This document shows, piece after piece, positions 7,671 to 14,579 of a stretch of 35,615 nucleotides of DNA. A program made the translations under genes and the position numbers. Source of the stretch: a virus; the IMG/VR virus record IMGVR_UViG_3300030333_006291, positions 1 through 35,615 of that record, one strand, 5' to 3'. Within the stretch, counting starts at the first letter, position 1; each line of letters begins with the position of its first letter. The notes beneath the pieces are model-generated. The model ran no database searches. It was not told the DNA's origin and was given only the letters and a program-made list of their open reading frames with translations.

Positions 7671-7844
7671 CTAGTCCTCCCTTCTTCTCCTCGAGTTGTA
7701 AGTGGAGACGACCCACTGCATTCGCAGCAACCCGCACGCCGGCGAACGAGATCAGTCACGTGCCATCACTCGCTCCCGCTGCCCTTATGAGCGGGTCTCC
7801 TATGGGTTCTCTCTTGGCAGAGAGGGTCGTCTCCTGCCGGTCAA
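7671..7844 (-). other. Intergenic gap with two small hairpins
   Basis: The 174 bases between the candidate SSB gene and the primase-helicase carry two inverted repeats. CTCTCT/AGAGAG with a 4-base loop lies at 7809-7824, and CCCGCT/AGCGGG with a 9-base loop at 7775-7795. Neither is followed by a T-run on the coding strand, so they look like mRNA structures or partial attenuators rather than terminators. A CACGTG core (7758-7763 region) recalls the palindrome at 12272-12283. The primase gene has GGAGG 4 bases before its ATG. No gene is supported in this gap. Confidence 0.4.
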
Positions 7845-8681
7845 CTAGAACTCGCCGCTGTCGGCTGAGCCCTCAGAGCCGTCGTCCCCTTGGTCGACGG
7901 CGAGGCGCGATGCGTCGTGCAGCGCCTTGAGGTCGTCGTGGAAGCCCTTGAAGGTCTCCACCTCATCCTCCTTGATGAAGGGTGACTCACCGCCGGTGGG
8001 GTTGGCGAAGTCGATGCCCCACCAAGTGTTCCCTCCGCGGTCGCGTGTCGCGGTGCCGAACTCCCACACCTGACTCCACAGTGGAGCGACGTGGGCGCCC
8101 GCCTTCCGCAGCAGCGCGGCAGAGCAGAGGTTCTTCCCGACGTTCAACTCGCCCTTGGCGAAGCTGATGGCGACGGGCGTCATGCCCAACTCGTGGTCGC
8201 CGTAGATGACGCCGGCGAAGTTGAGGTGCTCAACGTGGCGCATCTTGTAGGGATCACTCTTGGGTCCTCCGGGGTACACCTCGAAGCGATCGTCCGCACT
8301 CCGCGACTTGCGAGCGATGTCGCCAGCCTTGTCGAACGAACGAGCCTCGATCGGCGAGCCGCCTTGATCGCGGCGGTCCTTCCACGAGATGAACTCCACG
8401 AAGAAGAACAGCGGCACGAACAGGAACGACGCACGCGGGTCAGCGACGAGCGCGTTCCCGGGCTGAAGCACCACGGCTCCCTCGCCGAACTGCTCCTTCA
8501 CGTTTGAGTCGCTCATCGCCTGAACGACCTTGATGCGGGACAGAACGCGATAGCCCTTGAGCTCCTCGACGGACGTGTCCTCCGCCGCGATCTTCTCGAG
8601 GAAGGACGGCGTAACTTTGGTGACCTCGCTTCCGCGAGAGTCGTTCTTCTCCACCTTCTTGGTGGACTTCTTCTTTGCCAT
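7845..8681 (-). CDS. Candidate single-strand DNA-binding protein
   Basis: A 278-residue protein I do not recognise by family. The N-terminus is very basic (KKKSTKK), the middle mixes beta-like and aromatic-rich segments (SFLFVPLFFFVEF), and the C-terminus is an acidic tail, DQGDDGSEGSADSGEF, ending in Phe. An acidic tail with terminal Phe is the hallmark of T7 gp2.5 and bacterial SSB, where it contacts polymerase and helicase. The gene lies just upstream of the primase-helicase, which fits an SSB role. This is inference from the tail, size and neighbourhood; a different replication or recombination accessory role remains possible. Confidence 0.5.
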   Translation of the reverse strand: MAKKKSTKKVEKNDSRGSEVTKVTPSFLEKIAAEDTSVEELKGYRVLSRIKVVQAMSDSNVKEQFGEGAVVLQPGNALVADPRASFLFVPLFFFVEFISWKDRRDQGGSPIEARSFDKAGDIARKSRSADDRFEVYPGGPKSDPYKMRHVEHLNFAGVIYGDHELGMTPVAISFAKGELNVGKNLCSAALLRKAGAHVAPLWSQVWEFGTATRDRGGNTWWGIDFANPTGGESPFIKEDEVETFKGFHDDLKALHDASRLAVDQGDDGSEGSADSGEF

Positions 8682-8686
8682 GGTTT

Positions 8687-9238
8687 CTACCTTGGGTCTT
8701 TGGGGTTGTTGAGTCGTCGGAAAACACAGTTGGAGTCGGTATAGGTACCGACAAGACCGGGAGGTGGATTCTTCCCCTCCTCGGCCATACGGGTGAGCAT
8801 CTCACTCATGCGGTTGAAGTGGATGCTGAGCGTGCCGCCTTCGATCGAGGCGTCGGGAACACCGAGCCAACCGAGCAGCGTCGCATACTCTGGCGTGCCG
8901 ATCTTCGGCAGCTTGGGTCTGATGTGAACGTCGGGAGTCGCCGTGGCCATGGTGCCGCGTGCACGCATCTCTCTGGAGGGGTCCTCCATGTACGCCTTGG
9001 TGATCTTGACGGCGAGCATCTTGGAGATCATCTCCTTCTTCGCCTTCACCTCCTTGCGCGCGTCGTCCAAGAACTTCTCGGTCTCGCGGAGCATGAAGCC
9101 CATGTCGCACAGTTGCTCCTCAGTCAACGAGTCGCCTTGAAGCAGCGAGAGCAGACGATAGCACTGCTCCACTGTGTTCTCGTACGTGCTCGAAACGTTG
9201 TCCAAGAACTCCTTGATGTCTTCAACGGGGTCGTCCAT
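8687..9238 (-). CDS. Unknown helical protein in replication operon
   Basis: A 183-residue protein with no motif I recognise. The first 80 residues are acidic and predicted helical (repeated Glu/Leu/Lys heptad-like spacing), followed by a Pro- and Gly-richer half. It overlaps the preceding small gene by 17 bases at its start and leaves 5 bases before the candidate SSB gene. Co-transcription with the SSB and primase-helicase suggests a replication or recombination accessory, but nothing in the sequence shows it directly. Confidence 0.65.
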   Translation of the reverse strand: MDDPVEDIKEFLDNVSSTYENTVEQCYRLLSLLQGDSLTEEQLCDMGFMLRETEKFLDDARKEVKAKKEMISKMLAVKITKAYMEDPSREMRARGTMATATPDVHIRPKLPKIGTPEYATLLGWLGVPDASIEGGTLSIHFNRMSEMLTRMAEEGKNPPPGLVGTYTDSNCVFRRLNNPKDPR

Positions 9239-9437
9239 TCTCTCCTCTCTCGATGTGCTTCGACCACTCCTCTGGGGTGATGCCGGTCATGATGAACTCG
9301 CGGTCGTCGGGCGACAAGTGCGGGAACACGTCTTGAACAAGCTCACCACGCCGGTGACGCTCCAATTGCTCCTCGGTGCAGTCGATCACGCGAACGCGAA
9401 CGCGGCCGTCGAGGATGCTCTTTCTACGCAGCAGCAT
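9222..9437 (-). CDS. Unknown small protein
   Basis: About 71 residues, rich in Arg, Glu and Asp. I start it at the ATG at 9437, which overlaps the TGA of the previous gene (TGATG) and follows GAGGTGGAG; a GTG three bases earlier at 9440 is an equal alternative. It overlaps the next gene by 17 bases. HLSPDDREFIMTGITPEEW contains two SPDD/TPEE helix caps, suggesting a compact helical protein. No function can be assigned. Confidence 0.6.
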   Translation of the reverse strand: MLLRRKSILDGRVRVRVIDCTEEQLERHRRGELVQDVFPHLSPDDREFIMTGITPEEWSKHIERGENGRPR

Positions 9438-9772
9438 CACTCCACCTCTCGGCTGAAGGAGGGATGATGCACCGTTCGCTCGGCGTACTTGGCCGTGCGG
9501 GCGTCGAACAGCAGGATTCGACAGCGACCGAACTTCGCCATGACGTACGAGAGCGCGAGCGCCACGATCACGTTCTGACCGGTCATGGCAATGAAGTCGG
9601 TGTCGGGGTCGAAGTCCTCGAGCCGCTCCTCGATGAATGCCATCCCGGCGTCCGTGTTGAACATGGACACTCGACCTTCGGGGCTGCAGTAGCGGACCTG
9701 TCCGAAGGTCACGGCGCCCGCTGTGTTGAAGCGCCCGTTGGGGGACGCAAAGACGTAGACTGTTGAGTTCAT
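9437..9772 (-). CDS. Unknown 111-residue protein
   Basis: A compact alpha/beta-looking protein that begins with a beta-strand pattern (STVYVFAS) and contains FIAMTGQNVIVALALSYV, followed by a strand-like RCRILLFDART. The mix of hydrophobic strands and an Asp-rich loop (DFDPDTDF) suggests a small globular domain, but I do not recognise a family. It starts 4 bases after the SNF2 helicase stop, with GAAGGTG as likely binding site, and shares stop/start bases with the next gene. Confidence 0.6.
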   Translation of the reverse strand: MNSTVYVFASPNGRFNTAGAVTFGQVRYCSPEGRVSMFNTDAGMAFIEERLEDFDPDTDFIAMTGQNVIVALALSYVMAKFGRCRILLFDARTAKYAERTVHHPSFSREVE

Positions 9773-9776
9773 TTGC

Positions 9777-11804
9777 TTACACCTTCAGGTCGAGGACCGA
9801 GTGGAGAATATCCTTGATGTCGAGGCTTGCCTGCGCGTTGGCCAACTTGCCCTGCACGCGCTGACGAATGTCCTCGTCGATGGTGCCCGGCACCGTGAGG
9901 TCAGTGATGCGGACGGGCATGCGCGTTCCACGACGGTGCGCGCGGTCTTCTGCCTGTCCACGAAGGATGGCCGACCAGTTCTGCGAGAAGAAGATCTCGT
10001 GGTCGGTGTACATGTCTGAGTTCTCGTCGTACCCGAGGAGGTTGAGACCCTCTCCCGCGGTCTGCGGGTTGAGGATCAGCACCTTGAGACTGTCGTCGCC
10101 GTTGAAGCGGCGCACCAGCTCGTCGCGCTCGCTCTGCGGAGTCGCGCCGTAGTACGTCCCGCACTCGATACCCTCAGCCTCGAGGCGCTCCGCGATCGCG
10201 CGGATGTCCTCGGTGAAGCACGCCCAAATGAGCGTCTTGCCCTTCGGGTCGCGGTCTTCCGCGGTGAGGAGGTCGACGACGGCGTCGATCTTAGGGTTGG
10301 ACGTGCCGAGGCGCTTCGTCTGCTTGGCGCGAAGCTCTTCACCGGTGTCGGGGTCGACGTTGGCGTCGATCACGATGTGGCCGCTGGTGATCTGCGCAAG
10401 ACGAAGCAACTGCGTGAGGATGTTCTGCGCAGTGACGGGGTCGACGTCGCCGCTCATCTTGTCCTCGATCTCCGCCGCGAGATGCTCAGCCATCGCCTTG
10501 TATGCGGCGGACTGCTCCTTCGTCATCTCGACTTCGTGCAGGTCATAGACCTTGTCCGGCAGGTTGAGTCCGGCGTCCTCCTTCGTCACAGAGAAGGTCA
10601 CGCGAGCGAGGCGCTCCTGCAGCAGCGGAACGTTCTTGACGCCCTCGAGGCGCTTGATGCCGTTCTGACCGGCGTCAGTCCACACGCCGTGGAACGAGCG
10701 GAACGCGCTGAACTTGGAGAAGCCACTGTATCCGTGGCCGAGGAACTCCAACTGCGTCCACAGATCCATGAGCGAGTTGCCGATCGGCGTGCCGGTGAGG
10801 ATCATGCGCTGCGCACCGCAGTCACGAAGACCCTCCATCGCCTTCCAACGCTTCGTCGTCGCGCTCTTGATGAAGTGCGACTCGTCGAGAATGATGAGGT
10901 CCCACAAGTTCTTGCGGCCGAACGCGTGCATCGACGCAACGAGTGAGTCGTATCCGATGATGACCGCCGAGAACGCGCAGTCCTCCTCGGTCGTGATGGC
11001 CTGCACGAGCGAGCGAATCCGCTTCTCCTGCGTGCCGCGGATGACGGACACCTTTCCGGGCAGCACGGTGAACTTCGTGATCTCATGCTCCCAATTCAAC
11101 CGGACCTGATTGGGCACGACGATGAGCGCGCGCAGCATCTTCTTGGGATCCTTCTCACGGAGACGCTTCGCCTCCATGCAGATCCGCTGAACAGCCACCG
11201 CCGTCTTGCCGGTGCCTCGATCCATGAAGAGACCGGTGCCTTCCTGTCCGAGACTCATCTGCACGGCGACGCGCTGATAGTCAGACAAGGGGAATTGAGG
11301 GTGGTCGATCCAGTCGGCCGGAAGATCGGGCGTCGACTTGTTGATCTTGTAGGCCGCCTGCATCGCGGCCCTCGCATCCTGCGCCTTGAAGCGCTTGACG
11401 AGGACCTCCATCTTGAGGCGAGCGTCTTCGCCCACCCACTCGATCCTGTCTGCGGGAATGCACGACTTGACCATGATGGCGGTCAAGTCGGTTCCGCCAA
11501 GGCGATACTGATTCCGCTTCTCGAAGTCGCGAGCACCGAGCCACTTGGACTCGGGAACGCGGTTCGAAAGGAACGCGGTCGTCGTGTGGCAACTGAGGGC
11601 CTTGTGGGTGTACCACTTACCCTCGGCGTTCTTGCGATAACGAACGACCTCGGCGATGAAGTCCTTGCCGTCCTTGTCGAGGGAGATGCGCAGGCGCGCG
11701 TTCTCCATCATCTTGATGGGCTTGAGCGCGTGTCCCGTCGCCCGCGTGAGCGGGTCGATGACCGCGCCGGGAAGGTTAGCTGCCGTGTTCATTGAGTTCG
11801 TCAT
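9777..11804 (-). CDS. SNF2-type superfamily 2 helicase/translocase
   Basis: About 675 residues. The SF2 core starts near residue 170 (PLSDYQRVAVQMSL), with Walker A MDRGTGKTAVAV near 190-200, motif II as DESH in LIILDESHFIK near 305, motif III region LTGTPIGNS, and motif VI GQAEDRAHRRGT near 610. DExH combined with QxxxRxHRxG is the SNF2/Rad54 pattern. Phage members are thought to move along DNA to remodel replication, recombination or transcription complexes. The roughly 150-residue N-terminal part is unrecognised. The ATG at 11804 follows the stop of the glycosylase-like gene by two bases; the longer frame to 11969 overlaps that gene and is rejected. Confidence 0.88.
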   Translation of the reverse strand: MTNSMNTAANLPGAVIDPLTRATGHALKPIKMMENARLRISLDKDGKDFIAEVVRYRKNAEGKWYTHKALSCHTTTAFLSNRVPESKWLGARDFEKRNQYRLGGTDLTAIMVKSCIPADRIEWVGEDARLKMEVLVKRFKAQDARAAMQAAYKINKSTPDLPADWIDHPQFPLSDYQRVAVQMSLGQEGTGLFMDRGTGKTAVAVQRICMEAKRLREKDPKKMLRALIVVPNQVRLNWEHEITKFTVLPGKVSVIRGTQEKRIRSLVQAITTEEDCAFSAVIIGYDSLVASMHAFGRKNLWDLIILDESHFIKSATTKRWKAMEGLRDCGAQRMILTGTPIGNSLMDLWTQLEFLGHGYSGFSKFSAFRSFHGVWTDAGQNGIKRLEGVKNVPLLQERLARVTFSVTKEDAGLNLPDKVYDLHEVEMTKEQSAAYKAMAEHLAAEIEDKMSGDVDPVTAQNILTQLLRLAQITSGHIVIDANVDPDTGEELRAKQTKRLGTSNPKIDAVVDLLTAEDRDPKGKTLIWACFTEDIRAIAERLEAEGIECGTYYGATPQSERDELVRRFNGDDSLKVLILNPQTAGEGLNLLGYDENSDMYTDHEIFFSQNWSAILRGQAEDRAHRRGTRMPVRITDLTVPGTIDEDIRQRVQGKLANAQASLDIKDILHSVLDLKV

Positions 11805-11806
11805 GA

Positions 11807-12235
11807 CTACGCCACCCGGCCGTTGGGCCAAAAGTAGTTGATGGAGGGCGCTTCGGACCAACCGAGCGCGCCGTAGTGACTGAACTGCTTGTACAGCAGC
11901 GCCGCACGATGCGATGAGTGGAGACGCTCGTCGCCAAGCCACTCGGGCATCTCGGCCGTGTAGTACCACGGGGCGTACGCTTCAATGCGCGGACGCATGT
12001 TGTCGACGTAGCCACGAACGTCGTGCCACTCGCGGCACATGGCGACACCGTACTGCACGAGCGCCGGCTGCCAGCCGCGCCACATGAGAACGGCGGGATG
12101 CGTGGTCCAGCCTTTCGTTTCGCCGTTGAGGGCGCGCAGGATCTGGAACGTTTCGACGCGCTGCTTGCCGAGGCGCTGGCGGTCGAGAGATGCGGCGACT
12201 TCGGTGAAGTCCGCCAAGGGGAGGAAGGTCTGCAT
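11807..12235 (-). CDS. Pyrimidine-dimer-glycosylase-like protein
   Basis: A 142-residue protein that begins MQTFLPLADF and continues with LDRQRLGKQRVE at 17-28 and HPAVLMWRGW at 46-55. These are the features I associate with the MSMEG_6572-type proteins annotated as pyrimidine dimer DNA glycosylase/endonuclease V, distantly related to T4 DenV. Such an enzyme would cut the glycosyl bond at UV-induced dimers and nick the strand. I choose the ATG at 12235 because it gives the family N-terminus; the frame open to 12325 would run through the promoter region. The context, with DNA ligase, UDG-like and SprT genes just upstream, supports repair. The assignment rests on recalled family likeness, so moderate confidence. 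Confidence 0.6.
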   Translation of the reverse strand: MQTFLPLADFTEVAASLDRQRLGKQRVETFQILRALNGETKGWTTHPAVLMWRGWQPALVQYGVAMCREWHDVRGYVDNMRPRIEAYAPWYYTAEMPEWLGDERLHSSHRAALLYKQFSHYGALGWSEAPSINYFWPNGRVA

Positions 12236-12271
12236 GCTATTGCTATGGGTTGGGCCCCGAAGGGCGGAAGT

Positions 12272-12283
12272 GGGCACGTGCCC
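12272..12283. promoter_or_regulatory. 12-bp perfect palindrome, candidate operator
   Basis: GGGCACGTGCCC is a perfect palindrome placed about 13 bases downstream of the -10 hexamer, so it covers roughly positions +6 to +17 of the transcript. A dimeric repressor could bind here; as RNA it could also form a short hairpin. It lies in the 108-base gap 12236-12343, which otherwise holds only the promoter. Confidence 0.4.
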
Positions 12284-12295
12284 GTTGGGTCTTAT

Positions 12296-12304
12296 CTTAT
12301 ACCA
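12296..12304 (-). promoter_or_regulatory. Extended -10 promoter
   Basis: On the coding strand the sequence reads TGG TATAAG: an extended -10 (TGn) followed by a 5-of-6 match to TATAAT. A poor -35 is acceptable for extended -10 promoters. It lies in a true intergenic gap after the ligase stop and before the glycosylase-like gene, and would drive the SNF2 helicase and replication genes. Predicted start of transcription is near 12289. Confidence 0.55.
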
Positions 12305-12343
12305 TAACGGCGCGACAAAGTACACCTTGAGCGCGCTGTTCTT

Positions 12344-13198
12344 TTAGTCAAGAAGTTGGTCGTAGGTGCACTCCCACGCCGGCTTGTCGTCGCGCCAACG
12401 AAGGAAGCGAGGGAAGCGGAGCGCGCCTCTGTTCTGAAGGCCTTCGTGCTTCACCTCAACAACCTTGCCGAGCACCTCGTCCTCGTCCATGTCGCGCCAC
12501 AGTGAGTCGCCGCCGATGCCGACCTTCCCGCAGTCCACCATGTTGAGTCCCTTGAACACCGCGATCTTCAGCGCGCCGAGTCGCCCTTCGTGTTTGCCTT
12601 GGCCGGGCTCTGTCCCGACGACGATGCAGTCCGCGGACTGCCACCGCTTGACCTTGTACCAACCGCGGTAGTGGCCCTGCTTCAGCATGAAGCCCTCGAT
12701 GTCGAGAGCAGAAGCGAGCGCGCTCAGTTCACCCTCGCTCTCGGGCCAATCACTCTCGTGCTCCGGTGGAAGGAAGTCCAAGTGGCCGAGGATCGCGTCG
12801 CGACGCTCAAAGCTCACGTCTCGGAGGTCGACCTTCGCCGCGAACGGGACCGCGAACGGTTGGAACCGAACGCCGACCCCGCCATTCGCCATTCGCACCG
12901 CAACCTCTGACGCGTAGTCGCCGGGGATGTACAGTTCACCGTCGAGCACCGTGCCGTCCGGCATGTTCGCAATGGCCGTGATGTCGCGCCGCTCGAGGCA
13001 TTCCATCATCTTCGGCCACAGGTCCTCACCGTGCGACTTGCGCCCCACGGCCCACACGTTCTTGCGTCCATCGCGGACCACGGTGACTCTGAAGCCGTCG
13101 AGCTTGTGCTCGCACCGCTTGATGCCACCGATCTTGGCGCTCCACTTCTTCGGTCGGACGCGCTGGTCCCAGCGGACAAAGTGCTCGACGTTCTTCAT
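12344..13198 (-). CDS. ATP-dependent DNA ligase
   Basis: A 284-residue minimal ligase that seals nicks through an enzyme-AMP intermediate. Motif I is EHKLDGFR at 30-37, with Lys32 as the nucleotidylated residue. LDGELY at 85-90, motif IV EGFML at 168-172 and motif V WYKVKR at 180-185 follow. The OB domain ends with RFPRFLRWRDDK at 261-272, the C-terminal motif VI-like signature. Length matches minimal viral ligases with only the nucleotidyltransferase and OB domains. Its ATG overlaps the TGA of a 55-residue gene. The neighbours are repair genes, so it probably seals repair and replication nicks. Confidence 0.92.
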   Translation of the reverse strand: MKNVEHFVRWDQRVRPKKWSAKIGGIKRCEHKLDGFRVTVVRDGRKNVWAVGRKSHGEDLWPKMMECLERRDITAIANMPDGTVLDGELYIPGDYASEVAVRMANGGVGVRFQPFAVPFAAKVDLRDVSFERRDAILGHLDFLPPEHESDWPESEGELSALASALDIEGFMLKQGHYRGWYKVKRWQSADCIVVGTEPGQGKHEGRLGALKIAVFKGLNMVDCGKVGIGGDSLWRDMDEDEVLGKVVEVKHEGLQNRGALRFPRFLRWRDDKPAWECTYDQLLD

Positions 13199-13362
13199 GC
13201 CGACAACTCATCTAGGCGCGCGATGACGCGGGCGCGTTCTCTCTTCAGTCGCGCCTGCTCGTCGCCCTTGGTCAACTCGACTGCGACGTCGAGCCTTCTC
13301 AGTTCCTTCATCAAGAGGTTCGCCTCGTTGCGGTCTCTCGCGTCAATGCATCCGTGTGCCAT
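13195..13362 (-). CDS. Unknown 55-residue protein
   Basis: A small frame between the SprT-like gene and the ligase, with a strong binding site (AGGAGA, spacer 6) and an ATGA overlap into the ligase start. The product is highly charged and helical, with a pattern of ARDRNEANLLMKELRRL followed by an Arg/Glu-rich second helix, so it may form a helical hairpin. No function is recognised. The good binding site and precise packing between two real genes support it as a real gene. Confidence 0.7.
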   Translation of the reverse strand: MAHGCIDARDRNEANLLMKELRRLDVAVELTKGDEQARLKRERARVIARLDELSA

Positions 13363-13371
13363 GTCGGTCTC

Positions 13372-13860
13372 CTATATGCAGGTCCTATGTCGGTACGTTC
13401 TACCCTCGTACTTCGCCATCCGGTACTGTCCGGGGCCGAGGAGTATCTCTTCCCCACAGACGCAGCACGTCCACGGGTATAGCTTCTTGGGTCGCTGCGC
13501 TTTCGGCGTCGCGAGTTCGTGGTACCGCTCACCGTTGCACCCAATCTCCAACGCGACGCGTTGCCACGTTGCGTCGTGTCCATGCCCCGGCGTCAACACG
13601 TGCGCGATTTCGTGCAGCACTGTGTTGCGGAACTCGCTCTCGATGTTCGCTTGGTTGCGGCGGTCAGTCCATATCTTGATCGAGAAGCGAATGCGTCCGC
13701 TGTGAGGCCGCGCGTTGCCGGCGGCCCTCGTCATGTTGCGGCTCCAGTCGTAGTGGATCATGTCCAGTCGAGACGCATGCTCCGGAAACTCGTTCTTCAG
13801 GCGCATCAGCTCGCGAATCGCCACCTCGTGCAGACGCATGATGATCGTGGTCTCATCCAT
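13372..13860 (-). CDS. SprT-like zinc metalloprotease
   Basis: A 162-residue protein with HEIAH at 83-87, a Gly-rich loop PGHGHDATW at 91-99 supplying the third zinc ligand, and a C-terminal zinc ribbon (Cys132/133 and Cys135, then His158 and Cys161). This is the SprT/Spartan layout. Family members degrade proteins crosslinked to DNA. Length is right for the SprT domain plus ribbon. It overlaps the UDG-like gene by 8 bases and precedes the 55-residue and ligase genes, forming a repair operon. The natural substrate in the infected cell is unknown. Confidence 0.85.
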   Translation of the reverse strand: MDETTIIMRLHEVAIRELMRLKNEFPEHASRLDMIHYDWSRNMTRAAGNARPHSGRIRFSIKIWTDRRNQANIESEFRNTVLHEIAHVLTPGHGHDATWQRVALEIGCNGERYHELATPKAQRPKKLYPWTCCVCGEEILLGPGQYRMAKYEGRTYRHRTCI

Positions 13861-14404
13861 TGAACACCTCCCTCAAGAAGTGCTCTGCATGCGCGCGGTT
13901 GTGCGGATCGTTCCACCAGCGAACTATGCCCGAGGGGTGCGGCATGACGGAGATGAAGTACTCGGGGTGAACTTCGCGCCACTGCATCCACGGGTGGTCG
14001 CCAACGCCGCAGACCTTCGCGGTGGCGCGCCCGAGGAGGATCGTGTGCTTACCGCGCAGGAAGGGGACCATCTTCATCCACCCCTCCTCAGCGGACCGCA
14101 CGGGGAAGAAGTCGCCCTTGCCGGTCAGCGACGGCCCGGGCCACCAATCCACTAGGTTCCCGCGCAGCACGCGTCGCTGCAACTCTCCCTCCTCGAGACC
14201 AGCGAGTCGTTCAAGCCGGTCTCCGACGCGCCCCGTGATGGCGAGCGCTCTGCCGCGCTTGCGGCAATCCTCGCATGTGCATCCCCACTTCAAGGGGTGC
14301 GCCGAGGCGCTGCGAGGCGGCGCCTGTCCGATGATGGCGATCTTTGCGTCGTGCGGGCCGACGAGCGGCTCACGCATCCAATCTTCTCTTGTTCTTCGTT
14401 CCAT
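13853..14404 (-). CDS. Uracil-DNA glycosylase superfamily protein
   Basis: A 183-residue protein with the two key signatures of the UDG superfamily: a first motif IIGQAPPRS at 24-32 (in the place of GxxPG) and a second motif MPHPSG at 154-159 near the C-terminus. LRGNLVDWWP near 80-89 and a strand HTILLGRATAK at 120-130 fit the fold. GCTCEDC at 41-47 clusters three cysteines and could bind metal, as some UDG families do. It could remove uracil or a modified base and start base excision repair. The usual catalytic Asp/Asn of motif A is not evident, so activity is uncertain. The ATG is preceded by AATAGC and by GGAGGG inside a small hairpin. Confidence 0.7.
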   Translation of the reverse strand: MERRTREDWMREPLVGPHDAKIAIIGQAPPRSASAHPLKWGCTCEDCRKRGRALAITGRVGDRLERLAGLEEGELQRRVLRGNLVDWWPGPSLTGKGDFFPVRSAEEGWMKMVPFLRGKHTILLGRATAKVCGVGDHPWMQWREVHPEYFISVMPHPSGIVRWWNDPHNRAHAEHFLREVFNG

Positions 14405-14579
14405 GCTATTGGGCAGCGCCCTCCGTACTGTGTCCTCTGTGGGCTTCTGAGAGGCCTCTATTGGTCCATGAGGCTGAATGGTCTAGGCGATCGGTCCGAG
14501 GTCCACACGGGAGCCCACAGGAGCCCGTGAGAGGACCAACCGCCTTGGTCTTGGCGCACTGTGAAGTGGCCACATTCCA
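14405..14579 (-). other. Intergenic leader with stem-loop
   Basis: These 175 bases hold no supported gene. The main structure is a two-part stem at 14500-14537: GGTCC/GGACC outside, then CACGGG/CCCGTG inside with a 12-base loop. TTGGTCC at 14461-14467 could also pair with GGACCAA at 14533-14539, giving an alternative fold. No T-run follows, so this looks like a leader structure before the UDG-like gene rather than a terminator. I see no convincing -10/-35 pair. Confidence 0.35.
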
